From NCBI GenBank assembly GCA_003153475.1, contig PLYT01000093.1:1-64000 (forward strand): a DNA stretch of 64,000 nucleotides. Direction: 5' to 3'. Below are positions 35,944 to 43,861 of the stretch, one piece after another. Below the pieces are notes generated by a model, which saw only the letters and a program-made list of their open reading frames with translations, made no database searches and was not told where the DNA came from. The stretch is from Betaproteobacteria bacterium (GTDB lineage: Bacteria; Pseudomonadota; Gammaproteobacteria; Burkholderiales; Casimicrobiaceae). Made by a program: the position numbers and the translations under genes. Each line of letters starts with the position of its first letter. Position 1 is the first letter of the stretch.

Positions 35944-36816
35944 ATGCTTGATGCACGAACGCCGGAACCGCGTGCGGCGGGCGCGCCAGCCCAGAGCTGG
36001 CGTGCGCGCGGCGCCTGGCAGCTTGCCGACATCGATTATGCCGGCGCCGACCGCGGACGCGCGGCGGACGACACGACGCTGTTCCAGATGATCACGATGG
36101 CCTCGTTCGTCGAAACGGGATCGGACCTTTACGCCCACAATCTGGTGTCCTACTTCGACGACGACGAGGTCGTTGCCGGCTGGCTCGCCGAGTCCTGGGA
36201 GCACGAAGAGGTGCAGCACGGCGCAGCCCTTCGCGCCTACGTCGAGCGCGTCTGGCCCGATTTTGACTGGCAGCGCACCTACGACCGCTTTTTCGACGAA
36301 TACCGCCAGACCTGCACCGTTCCCGAGCTCGAACCCGCCCGCGCGCTCGAGCTTGCCGCACGCTGCGTCGTCGAAATGGGGACGGCAACGCTGTATGGCG
36401 CGATGGGCGCCTACGCGGACGAGCCGGTGCTCAAGGACCTGACGGCGCACATCTATGCCGACGAGGTCCGCCACTACAAGCATTTCTACCGCTATTTCCG
36501 GCGCTATCAGGAGCGCGAACGCCACGGCCGCTGGCGGGTCGCACGCACGATGACGCGCCGGCTGCTGCAGACGGCCGACGACGACGGCCGCATCGCCTTC
36601 CGCCACCTGTGGCAGGCGACCCGGCGCGGAAACGGCACCTCGGTCGACGACGAATACCGGGCGTTTCGTGACCGCATTTCATCGGTGGCGCGACGGTTTG
36701 CGCCGCGCGACCTGCCGGTCGAGATGTTCCTGCGGCCGCTGCGCCTGCCGCCGGTCGCGGCGCGGGGCGCCCGAAGCTGCGCCGGAACGCTGTTTCGCTG
36801 GTGGCTGGAAGCTTAG
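35944..36816 (+). CDS. Ferritin-like di-iron protein
   Basis: The 290-residue helical protein carries the two ExxH-type metal motifs of the ferritin superfamily: WEHEEVQHGAALRAY in one helix pair and ADEVRHYKHFYRYF in the other, with additional Glu residues in ASFVETGSD and CVVEMGTATL. This fits a di-iron oxygenase or oxidase rather than an iron store. The ATG at 35944 has GGGAG about eight bases upstream; the track start is 34 codons too early. No partner reductase is adjacent, so its substrate is unknown. Confidence 0.78.
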   Translation: MLDARTPEPRAAGAPAQSWRARGAWQLADIDYAGADRGRAADDTTLFQMITMASFVETGSDLYAHNLVSYFDDDEVVAGWLAESWEHEEVQHGAALRAYVERVWPDFDWQRTYDRFFDEYRQTCTVPELEPARALELAARCVVEMGTATLYGAMGAYADEPVLKDLTAHIYADEVRHYKHFYRYFRRYQERERHGRWRVARTMTRRLLQTADDDGRIAFRHLWQATRRGNGTSVDDEYRAFRDRISSVARRFAPRDLPVEMFLRPLRLPPVAARGARSCAGTLFRWWLEA

Positions 36817-36843
36817 GCGCCGCGCAGCGGCCTGGCGGGCGCT

Positions 36844-37416
36844 CTAGCTCGCGCGATTGCCGATCAACGCGAGAAACTCCTCGCGCGTCGCCGCCGACTC
36901 GCGGAAGGTCCCCAGCACCGACGAGGTGATCATCACCGAATTCTGTTTTTCGACGCCGCGCATCATCATGCACAGATGCCGCGCCTCGATCATCACGCCG
37001 ACGCCCGTCGCGCCGACCGAATCCATCACTTCCTGCGAGATTTGCTCGGTAAGCCTTTCCTGAAGCTGCAGCCGGCGCGCGTACATGTCGACCAGGCGGG
37101 CGAGCTTGGACACGCCGAACACGCGGCCGCTGGGTATGTAGCCGATGTGGCAGCGCCCGAAGAACGGAAGCATGTGGTGCTCGCACAAGCTGTAGACCTC
37201 GATGTTCTTCACGATGACCATGCTGTTGGTCGCCTGCGTGAACACCGCGCCATTGATCAGCTTCTGCGCATCGACCCGGCTGCCGGAGGTGAGAAATTCG
37301 ATCGCCTGCGCAACGCGTTGCGGCGTCTTCAGCAAGCCCTCTCGGTGCGGATCCTCGCCGATCTCGATCAGCAGCTCGCTGATCAGCGATTCGATCTTCT
37401 TGGTGTTGGGTTTCAT
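36844..37416 (-). CDS. folE: GTP cyclohydrolase I
   Basis: FolE makes 7,8-dihydroneopterin triphosphate from GTP, the first step to folate and tetrahydrobiopterin. The 190-residue protein has the zinc and catalytic segments [13 protein letters not shown] and [11 protein letters not shown], and the conserved [16 protein letters not shown] chose the ATG at 37416 because residues before it ([10 protein letters not shown]) do not fit the family. It converges with the ferritin-like gene. Its product feeds the same pteridine pool used with PhhB. Confidence 0.95.
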   Translation of the reverse strand: MKPNTKKIESLISELLIEIGEDPHREGLLKTPQRVAQAIEFLTSGSRVDAQKLINGAVFTQATNSMVIVKNIEVYSLCEHHMLPFFGRCHIGYIPSGRVFGVSKLARLVDMYARRLQLQERLTEQISQEVMDSVGATGVGVMIEARHLCMMMRGVEKQNSVMITSSVLGTFRESAATREEFLALIGNRAS

Positions 37417-37534
37417 CGCTTGGATCCCGTTGGACGAATGACGCAAGCGATTATCCCATGCGCCGCGGTTCGGCCGGCCCGCAAAGCGGGCCGGTGCGAT
37501 AATGTGACGCTGGCATCAGCGGAGGAAACCTCGG

Positions 37535-38203
37535 ATGGGAACCATGACTGAAATCTCCGCCGGCGACGGATTTCACCTGAGCGCGTACCGCGCCGACCCG
37601 GAAGGCGCGCCGCGCGGCGGCCTGGTCGTCGTCCAGGAAATTTTCGGGGTCAACAGCCACATTCGCAGCGTTTGCGACGGCTACGCCGCCGACGGCTACC
37701 AGGTGATTGCGCCGGCACTTTTCGACCGCTACGAAAAAGGCGTCGACCTGGGCTACACGGCGGCGGACATCGCACTGGGCCGCGACTACAAGGCCAGGGC
37801 GAATGCCGATGCGGCGCTGCTCGATGTCGAGGCTGCGCGCGCCGCGGTCGCGGCGGCCGGTCGCGTCGGCGTCGTCGGCTACTGCTGGGGCGGCTTCATC
37901 ACCTGGCTCGCCGCATGCCGTCTGAAGGCCGTTGCCTGTGCGGTGCCCTATTACGGCGGCGGGATGCTCGAAGCCGTTGCCGAGCAGCCGAAATGCCCTG
38001 TCATTGCGCACTTCGGCGAGCGCGATCATGTGCTGCCCGTTGCCGGTGTCCGCACTTTCGCCGCAGCGCACCCCGACGTCGGCGTCTACATCTACGCCGC
38101 CGACCACGGCTTCAACTGCGACCAGCGCGCTTCCTACGACGCCGCCGCGGCGACGCTGGCGCGACAACGGACGATCGACTTTCTTCGCCGGCACGTCGGC
38201 TGA
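37535..38203 (+). CDS. Dienelactone hydrolase family protein
   Basis: The 222-residue alpha/beta hydrolase has the dienelactone-hydrolase nucleophile elbow GYCWGGF with Cys in place of Ser, the acid in FGERDHVLP and the His in AADHGFNC. The start of the domain (VVVQEIFGVNSHIRSVCDGYA) is also typical. The enzyme opens dienelactones in chlorocatechol degradation, but many family members have other roles. GGAGG precedes the ATG. It is directly upstream of a MarR-GNAT regulator. Confidence 0.92.
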   Translation: MGTMTEISAGDGFHLSAYRADPEGAPRGGLVVVQEIFGVNSHIRSVCDGYAADGYQVIAPALFDRYEKGVDLGYTAADIALGRDYKARANADAALLDVEAARAAVAAAGRVGVVGYCWGGFITWLAACRLKAVACAVPYYGGGMLEAVAEQPKCPVIAHFGERDHVLPVAGVRTFAAAHPDVGVYIYAADHGFNCDQRASYDAAAATLARQRTIDFLRRHVG

Positions 38204-38287
38204 GCCCCGCCGATTAGTTGACAAAAGCAACTGGTTGGCGGGACAGTGGCATCGGTGGCCCGCTTTGCGGGCCGGAGGGTCGATGCG

Positions 38288-39244
38288 ATGGCCACGCCGA
38301 CAGCGGACAAGGCAGTGCGCGAGGCGCGGATCGCCGCGCTGCGCCGATTCAATCGCTTTTACACGCAGCGGATCGGCGTCCTGCAGGAAGGCCTGCTCGA
38401 CAGCCCGTACTCGCTGGCGCAGGTGCGCGTGCTCTACGAGCTCGCGCACCCGGAACCGGCCGACGACGCGCCGACCGCAAGCGAGCTTTCGGCAACGCTC
38501 GGTCTGGACGAAGGCTATCTGAGTCGGATCGTTCATGGGTTCGAGGCCACGGGCATGCTGACCCGCCGCCCGAGCGCCGTGGATGCCCGGCGGCAATTGC
38601 TGGCGCTGACGCGCAAGGGCCGGGCAGCGTTCGCGCCGCTCGACCGGCGATCGCACGACCAGGTCGGTGCGCTGCTGGATACGCTTGCCCCGGGCGATCA
38701 GCGTCGACTGGTCGCAGCGTCGGCGGCGATCGAGCGGCTGCTCGATGCAGGTACGTCGCGACAACGGCCGATCGAGCTGCGCGCGCCGCGTCCGGGCGAC
38801 ATCGGCTGGGTCGTACAGCGTCACGGCGAAGTGTATGCCCGCGAATACGGCTACGACGCGCAATTCGAGGCGCTGGTCGCCGCCATCGCCGCCCGATTCG
38901 TGCAGCAGTTCGACGCCCGGCGCGAGCGTTGCTGGATTGCCGAGTGCGGCGGGATGAACGTGGGCTCGGTTTTTATCGTGCGGCGGTCGGCGGATGTCGC
39001 CAAGCTGCGCCTGCTGCTGGTCGAGCCCGAGGCGCGCGGCTGCGGCTTGGGCGCGCGGCTGGTCGGACAATGCATCCGCTTCGCGCGGCGAGCAGGCTAT
39101 CGCAGCATCGTTCTATGGACGCAAAGCGAGCTCGCCGCCGCGCGGCGCCTGTACGAGCAGGCGGGTTTTCGCTGCACGCGCCGCCGGGCGCATCACAGTT
39201 TCGGTCGCGACCTGGTCGCGGAGACTTGGCGCTTGGTCCTCTAG
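38288..39244 (+). CDS. MarR-family regulator fused to a GNAT acetyltransferase
   Basis: The 318-residue protein has an N-terminal winged helix (PTASELSATLGLDEGYLSRIVHGFEATGML, then the wing ARRQLLALTRKG) and a C-terminal GNAT domain with VEPEARGCGLGARLVGQCI. The combination is a known bifunctional architecture. It may sense or modify a small molecule. GGAGGG precedes the ATG at 38288, which I chose over the track start. It lies 84 bases after the dienelactone hydrolase. Confidence 0.9.
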   Translation: MATPTADKAVREARIAALRRFNRFYTQRIGVLQEGLLDSPYSLAQVRVLYELAHPEPADDAPTASELSATLGLDEGYLSRIVHGFEATGMLTRRPSAVDARRQLLALTRKGRAAFAPLDRRSHDQVGALLDTLAPGDQRRLVAASAAIERLLDAGTSRQRPIELRAPRPGDIGWVVQRHGEVYAREYGYDAQFEALVAAIAARFVQQFDARRERCWIAECGGMNVGSVFIVRRSADVAKLRLLLVEPEARGCGLGARLVGQCIRFARRAGYRSIVLWTQSELAAARRLYEQAGFRCTRRRAHHSFGRDLVAETWRLVL

Positions 39245-39247
39245 TGT

Positions 39248-39274
39248 GTGTCGCGCCGGGGAGGGCCGCGACAC
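39248..39274 (+). terminator. Hairpin just after the MarR-GNAT gene
   Basis: GTGTCGCG and CGCGACAC form a perfect 8-bp stem four bases after the stop codon. No U-tract follows, so it may be only a weak or Rho-assisted end. Confidence 0.35.
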
Positions 39275-39377
39275 GGCGCGCAAGGCCGGGTTACACTAGG
39301 CCGGCCCGCATTGCTCGCAACGCGGCGCGATCGAGGCGGCGCATGCGGCGGATTCGACGGCCAACGGAGGACGGACG

Positions 39378-40262
39378 ATGAAATGCACGACCTGCGGTTA
39401 CGAAACGCAGCCGGGCGCCAGGTTTTGCGTCCAGTGCGGGACGACCCTGCCGGCCGAACCGGCGCCTGTTGCGGCGCCTGCCCCCGCTGCGATGACTCCC
39501 CCAAGCCCTGCGCCAGCGCCATCGGTGGCGGCGCCGGCGAAACCGGCGCCAGCCGCCTCGAGCGCAACGATTCCGCCGCGTACCCCGGCGCCGCCTGCGG
39601 CCACCACTGCCGCCACACCCGCGCCCGCTGCCGCACCGATGTCCGTTGCCGGCGGCCCGCCGAAGCTCGGCATGATTGCCGCGATGCTCGCATTGGTTGC
39701 CGTGCTCGGCATCGGCGGGTTTGTCGCTTACCGGGTTTCGCTATCGAGCGGAGCGCAAGACAAGACGACAGAGACGGACGCCGGCAAAGCGCCGGACGCC
39801 GCCGTCGCGCCTGCACCCGTCGACGCCGCGAAAGACGCAAGCGCCCCGGCAGGTGCTGCGCCGGACGCAAGCAAGGATCAACCTGCCGCAGCCGCCGCCC
39901 CGGACGCCTCGAAATCCGCGGCCCAGAACAGCACCGGAGCAGGGACCCCGACCAAGGGAACGCCGGCCGCCACGGCAGCGAAAGGGGCGCGACCGACGAC
40001 AACAACCGGTACCACCGCTACCGGCTCGAGCGAAACGCCGGCTCCGGCGCCCGCTGCGGTGGCGCGAACGCCGACGCCGGCGTCGGCCGCGGCACCGCAA
40101 CCCGACCGCTGGCAGCAGATGCACGAAGCGATGTTGCGCTGCAAGCGCGAGGATTTTTTCCGTCGCATCGGGTGCGAGCAAAGCGTCGGGCTGCAGTATT
40201 GCGAGGGTTATTGGGGCAAGGTGCCGCAGTGCCCGGGCGTGGCCAGGGAATCGGGACGCTGA
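39378..40262 (+). CDS. Zinc-ribbon single-pass membrane protein with Cys-rich C-terminal domain (copy 1)
   Basis: The 294-residue protein has an N-terminal zinc ribbon (CTTC and CVQC), a Pro/Ala-rich linker of about 65 residues, a transmembrane helix near residues 97-115 (MIAAMLALVAVLGIGGFVAY), a second low-complexity Ala/Thr/Pro linker, and a C-terminal domain of about 45 residues with DRWQQMHEAMLRC, GCEQSVGLQYC and GYWGKVPQCP. The same C-terminal domain ends the gene at 41753. The expected topology puts the ribbon in the cytoplasm and the Cys-rich domain in the periplasm. Function is unknown. GGAGG precedes the start. Confidence 0.82.
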   Translation: MKCTTCGYETQPGARFCVQCGTTLPAEPAPVAAPAPAAMTPPSPAPAPSVAAPAKPAPAASSATIPPRTPAPPAATTAATPAPAAAPMSVAGGPPKLGMIAAMLALVAVLGIGGFVAYRVSLSSGAQDKTTETDAGKAPDAAVAPAPVDAAKDASAPAGAAPDASKDQPAAAAAPDASKSAAQNSTGAGTPTKGTPAATAAKGARPTTTTGTTATGSSETPAPAPAAVARTPTPASAAAPQPDRWQQMHEAMLRCKREDFFRRIGCEQSVGLQYCEGYWGKVPQCPGVARESGR

Positions 40263-40343
40263 TCGACTCCAGGGGCTGGTCAACTTGACGACCAAGGCCG
40301 GTCCGTCGAGAATGAAACGCCGCAGATTTTCAGGGGGAAAACA

Positions 40344-40514
40344 ATGAGATTATTCGCGGGTGCCGTCGCACTGCTGTTCACGTTGCCGGCGTTTGCCGGC
40401 GGCAACGGGGCCATATTCTTCCAGGTCCCGACGCTCGATGAATTCGGGCTGGTCGGTTTGATCGCCCTGGTCGGTATTGCCGCCGGCCTGGTCGTACGTC
40501 GCCGCAAAAAGTAG
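40344..40514 (+). CDS. 56-residue microprotein: signal peptide plus IPTL-CTERM-like tail (copy 1)
   Basis: This gene is absent from the ORF track. ATG at 40344 follows AGGGGGA by about six bases. The product has an 18-residue signal peptide (LLFTLPAFA), a short bridge (GGNGAIFFQ), the motif VPTLDEFG, a hydrophobic helix (LVGLIALVGIAAGLVV) and a basic end RRRKK. The layout after the bridge is that of the IPTL-CTERM protein-sorting signal (IPTL, then helix, then Arg cluster). Almost nothing else is left, so the tail may be the entire cargo. A near-identical tandem copy follows. Confidence 0.85.
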   Translation: MRLFAGAVALLFTLPAFAGGNGAIFFQVPTLDEFGLVGLIALVGIAAGLVVRRRKK

Positions 40515-40575
40515 TCGTCATTTCACCCGACGCGGGCCGCGGCATCGGGCCGCCGCGTTGATCGAGGGAGAGAAC

Positions 40576-40746
40576 ATGAAAGTCTTCGCGACTGCTGCTG
40601 GGCTGCTGTGCTCACTGCCGGCATTTGCCGGTGTCAACTCGGCCATTTTTTTCCAGGTGCCGACGCTCGACGAATTCGGGCTGATCGGCTTGGTCGTCGC
40701 CGTGGGCGTCGCTGCCGGCTTGGTCATCCGCCGCAAGAAAAAGTAG
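40576..40746 (+). CDS. 56-residue microprotein: signal peptide plus IPTL-CTERM-like tail (copy 2)
   Basis: The ATG at 40576 (GGGAG upstream) starts a product of exactly the same length as the gene before it. The signal peptide ends LPAFA, the bridge is GVNSAIFFQ, then VPTLDEFG, the helix LIGLVVAVGVAAGLVI and the end RRKKK. The residues IFFQVPTLDEFGL are identical in both copies while the signal peptides differ. The pair therefore looks like a tandem duplication under selection for the tail. The track ORF has a false 33-codon extension. A fatty-acid-hydroxylase-type gene follows 52 bases later. Confidence 0.87.
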   Translation: MKVFATAAGLLCSLPAFAGVNSAIFFQVPTLDEFGLIGLVVAVGVAAGLVIRRKKK

Positions 40747-40798
40747 CGTCAGGAGCGCAGCTGCACGGCGAGCGTGCTCGCGTGCGGCTCGGACCACG

Positions 40799-41608
40799 AT
40801 GGCGATGAACGACATGTTGTCGCTGCTTCGAGTCGCCTATTACGGGCTGATGGCGGGCACATTTGCTTTCCTGCTGCTGTGGGAGGACGGTGCGCCATTG
40901 GTGGCAGGCATGCCCTCGCGGCGGCGCCACGTTCTACGCAACCTTGCCATGTTCGTGTGCGTGGTCGCGGTCGCGGACGGCCTGGTCGGCGGATGGCTGC
41001 TGGACATTCCGTCGCGGCTGACAATCACGCCGCCGGGCTTGTTAACCCCGTTGCCGCTAGCCATCCAGCTGATCGTCGCGTTTGTCGTGATGGACCTGTC
41101 CACCTACGCGTTTCATCGGCTGCTTCACGCGCAGCGCTGGCTCTGGCTGATGCACTCGGTGCACCACTCCGACGCGTACCTCGACGTCAGCAGCAGTATT
41201 CGCCATCATCCGGTCGAAGTGGCGCTGGATGTCGCCCTGAAGCTGGTGCTGTACCTGTTACTGGGACTGCCGCTTTGGATGGAGGCGGCGCGCACGTTGC
41301 TGATCAATCCGCTGAGCATGGCGCAGCACGCCAACATCGCCTATCCGCCCTGGATCGAGCGTCCGCTGCGCTGGCTGCTGGTCACTCCGCAGATGCATCG
41401 GGTCCACCACATCCCCAACGAGGCGGAGACCAATTCCAACTTCGGACAATGCTTCTCCTTCTGGGACCGGATGTTCGGCACCTACCGCGCAGCGGATCCG
41501 GCGCTCCCGCCCCGCTTCGGCCTGGCTAACCTCGGCGGGGAGACATTTCAGTCGATCGCCGGCATGCTCCTGACCCCCGTCCGGGCGTGGCGGCTGCGCA
41601 CGCTGTAG
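40799..41608 (+). CDS. Sterol desaturase / fatty acid hydroxylase family membrane enzyme
   Basis: The 269-residue polytopic protein carries the histidine boxes of the fatty-acid-hydroxylase superfamily: HRLLH, HSVHH and HRVHH, with a further HH in SSIRHHPVEV. These bind a di-iron centre that hydroxylates or desaturates a lipid. The N-terminus has two hydrophobic segments before the catalytic core. The start may be the ATG at 40805. The gene lies right after the two microproteins, so it may be expressed with them, and its lipid substrate is unknown. Confidence 0.88.
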   Translation: MAMNDMLSLLRVAYYGLMAGTFAFLLLWEDGAPLVAGMPSRRRHVLRNLAMFVCVVAVADGLVGGWLLDIPSRLTITPPGLLTPLPLAIQLIVAFVVMDLSTYAFHRLLHAQRWLWLMHSVHHSDAYLDVSSSIRHHPVEVALDVALKLVLYLLLGLPLWMEAARTLLINPLSMAQHANIAYPPWIERPLRWLLVTPQMHRVHHIPNEAETNSNFGQCFSFWDRMFGTYRAADPALPPRFGLANLGGETFQSIAGMLLTPVRAWRLRTL

Positions 41609-41691
41609 CCATTGCCGGCGTCATGGCCGGCCTCATGCCCGACGCCGCGGCCGGAATGGCGCCCGGTGGCGACAAGCGCCCATTATGACGA

Positions 41692-41697
41692 TATCAT
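41692..41697 (+). promoter_or_regulatory. Possible -10 box for zinc-ribbon copy 2
   Basis: TATCAT lies 55 bases before the start codon inside an AT-rich island (TTATGACGATATCATA) that also contains short inverted arms. No -35 is seen. Confidence 0.25.
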
Positions 41698-41752
41698 AGC
41701 GACCGTGCCGGGCCCCAAACTCCCGGTCCGAGAGTCCGACCCAGGGGAGCCG

Positions 41753-42580
41753 ATGAGTTGCCAGATCTGCGGACGGCGCAGCGCGCCGGGGTCCAAGCTT
41801 TGCGCCGACTGTCGTGCCGCGCGCAAGCGCGCCTTCGATGCAACGATCACTCAACCGCTGATGGCGATGGCCGGCGCGGGCACGGTCTCGCGCACGTTGG
41901 CGCGGCTGCGCCGGGCGGAGGCCTCGCCAGAAGCCAAGGCTCGGCGGGGCGCCCGCAAAGCCAAGGCCGCCGCGGAAAGCGCAGCCCCGCCGGTGGTCGC
42001 GCCGACGGCTGCTCGGAAATCGGCCGGCTCGCGGTCCTTGCTGTGGATTTTATTGTCGATCGGCGTCGCGTTCGCGGGGATCGCGGGCTGGTATCTGCCG
42101 AGTCGCGCGCCCGCCACGCCCGAGGCCGATCGGGACTCGTTCGCGACGCCCTCGGCGCCCCCCCAAGCCGGCGCCGACGTCGAATCGCCACGCGCCACGC
42201 CCGTCGAGACGGCCCCGCCGGCGGCGACGCTGCCGCCGCTCCCCACGATCGTCGAGCGCGAGCTCGTTCCCTATGCGCCTCCAGCCGGCAGGCCGGCGAC
42301 GCCCAAGCGCGGCGCCGTGGCGGCGAAGGCAGCGCCGCCGCCCGAACCGCCGGCCGAAGTCGAAGTCGTTCGCGTGCCGACCCCGGCGCCCGCGCCGCCC
42401 GTGCCGCAGCCGGTGCCGCGAGTCGATCCCTGGCAGCAGATGAACGAAGCGATCGGCCGTTGCCCTGACGGATTCCTGGGCCGCGTCGTCTGCGAGCAGC
42501 GGGTTCGCCTGCAGTATTGCGAAGGACATTGGGGACAGGTGCCGCAATGCCCCGGGGGCCCGAGCGCCGAGCACGATTGA
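41753..42580 (+). CDS. Zinc-ribbon single-pass membrane protein with Cys-rich C-terminal domain (copy 2)
   Basis: The 275-residue protein has an N-terminal zinc ribbon (CQIC and CADC), a basic Ala-rich region, a transmembrane helix (LLWILLSIGVAFAGIAGWYL), a long Pro/Ala linker and a C-terminal domain with DPWQQMNEAIGRC, VCEQRVRLQYCEGHWGQVPQCP. It shares the topology and the last domain with the gene at 39378, though the ribbon and linkers differ in detail. AGGGGAG precedes the ATG at 41753; the track ORF starts 47 codons early. Function is unknown. Confidence 0.83.
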   Translation: MSCQICGRRSAPGSKLCADCRAARKRAFDATITQPLMAMAGAGTVSRTLARLRRAEASPEAKARRGARKAKAAAESAAPPVVAPTAARKSAGSRSLLWILLSIGVAFAGIAGWYLPSRAPATPEADRDSFATPSAPPQAGADVESPRATPVETAPPAATLPPLPTIVERELVPYAPPAGRPATPKRGAVAAKAAPPPEPPAEVEVVRVPTPAPAPPVPQPVPRVDPWQQMNEAIGRCPDGFLGRVVCEQRVRLQYCEGHWGQVPQCPGGPSAEHD

Positions 42581-42615
42581 TGCGCGCGGCGGGGCGCGGC
42601 GAGTCGTGCCGCGCG

Positions 42616-43374
42616 CTAGCCCCGGCCCACAAAGGGCATCTTGGTCGCCATGATCGTCATGAACTGAACGTTGGCGTCCAACGGCAAGCTCGCCATGTAG
42701 GCGACGGCGCTCGCCACGTGCGCAACATCCATCAGTGGTTCGACGGCGACCTGGCCATTGGCCTGCGGCACACCCTTGGCCATCCGTGCCGCCAGGTCGG
42801 TGGCCGCATTGCCGATGTCGATCTGGCTGCAGGCGATGTCGTATTTTCTGCCGTCGAGCGAGCCCGACTTGGTCAGCCCCGTAATCGCGTGCTTGGTCGC
42901 CGTGTACGGTGCCGAGTTGGGGCGCGGCGCATGCGCCGAAATCGAGCCGTTGTTGATGATCCGTCCGCCGCGGGGATCTTGGCTTTTCATCATCCGGAAC
43001 GCTTCCTGCATGCACAGGAAAACGCCGGTGAGATTGATGTCAACGACGGTCTTCCACTGCTCGACGCTCAAGTCCTCGAGGTTGATGCCTGGCGCGCCGA
43101 CGCCGGCATTGTTGAACAGAAGATCGAGACGGCCGTGCGTGTCCTTGACCTTGGCGAACAGCGCCCGGACCGACGCCGGGTCGCTGACGTCGGTCGGCAC
43201 GGCCAGCGCCCGACTTGCCGTGCTGCCGGCAGCGCTCACCGTCTGGTCGAGCGCGTCGGCGCGGCGACCGGCGAGCGCCACGGAATAGCCGTCTTTCAGC
43301 AGCGCAAGCGCCACGGCGCGGCCGATGCCGCTGCCGGCGCCGGTAACGATCGCGGTTCTGGTGGACGAGGTCAT
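42616..43374 (-). CDS. SDR-family NAD(P)-dependent oxidoreductase
   Basis: The 252-residue classical short-chain dehydrogenase has the cofactor motif [11 protein letters not shown] near residue 11, the NNAGVG segment, and a Ser-Tyr-Lys active site in [22 protein letters not shown]. The start at 43374 has AGGAGA upstream. The substrate is unknown. It is downstream of the cytidine deaminase and nitrilase genes on the same strand and may share their transcript. Confidence 0.9.
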   Translation of the reverse strand: MTSSTRTAIVTGAGSGIGRAVALALLKDGYSVALAGRRADALDQTVSAAGSTASRALAVPTDVSDPASVRALFAKVKDTHGRLDLLFNNAGVGAPGINLEDLSVEQWKTVVDINLTGVFLCMQEAFRMMKSQDPRGGRIINNGSISAHAPRPNSAPYTATKHAITGLTKSGSLDGRKYDIACSQIDIGNAATDLAARMAKGVPQANGQVAVEPLMDVAHVASAVAYMASLPLDANVQFMTIMATKMPFVGRG

Positions 43375-43411
43375 CGCAGGTCTCCTGTGGCGTGTTCGAT
43401 GGTTGAAAGCG

Positions 43412-43849
43412 TTAGAGATGAGCCGGCCCGAACGCTTCGGGCAACAGCTCGGCAAGATGGTAGCGGCGGTCGGCGGCGCTGTCGTCGCTGCAGCAGACGA
43501 TAAGCGCATCGGCGCCGAACTCGGAGAGCACCTGGCGGCAGGCGCCGCACGGCGGCGTTGCCCCGCGGGTCGGCGTGTATACGACGACCGCGTCGATCCG
43601 GCGCGCGCCGTCGGCGACGGCGCGGAAAATCGCATTGCGCTCGGCGCAGATCGACAGGCCGAACGATGCGTTCTCGACATTGGCGCCGGTGTGGATCCGG
43701 CCGTCTGCAGAAAGCACCGCGGCCCCGACGCCGAAGCGCGAATACGGCGCATAGGCGTGGCGCGCGGCCTCGATCGCGCCTTGCTTCATCGCCGCGAGCG
43801 TTGCCGGTGGGATCTCTCGCGCCGCAGCGCGCTCTTGACGGCGAGCCAT
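43412..43849 (-). CDS. cdd: Cytidine deaminase
   Basis: This zinc enzyme deaminates cytidine and deoxycytidine. The 145-residue protein has the zinc and catalytic motifs CAERNAI and PCGACRQVL and the nucleoside-binding [10 protein letters not shown]. Its size fits the homotetrameric class. The N-terminal 20 residues are a little longer than usual, and a later ATG at 43789 is possible. It follows the nitrilase gene by 12 bases. Confidence 0.93.
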   Translation of the reverse strand: MARRQERAAAREIPPATLAAMKQGAIEAARHAYAPYSRFGVGAAVLSADGRIHTGANVENASFGLSICAERNAIFRAVADGARRIDAVVVYTPTRGATPPCGACRQVLSEFGADALIVCCSDDSAADRRYHLAELLPEAFGPAHL

Positions 43850-43861
43850 CGGAAGTTGCCT

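Noticed and set aside
39378-42580. Exosortase or other sorting protease near the IPTL-like microproteins
   Set aside because: The sterol-desaturase-type protein has histidine boxes, not exosortase Cys/Arg/His motifs. No exosortase is in the window.
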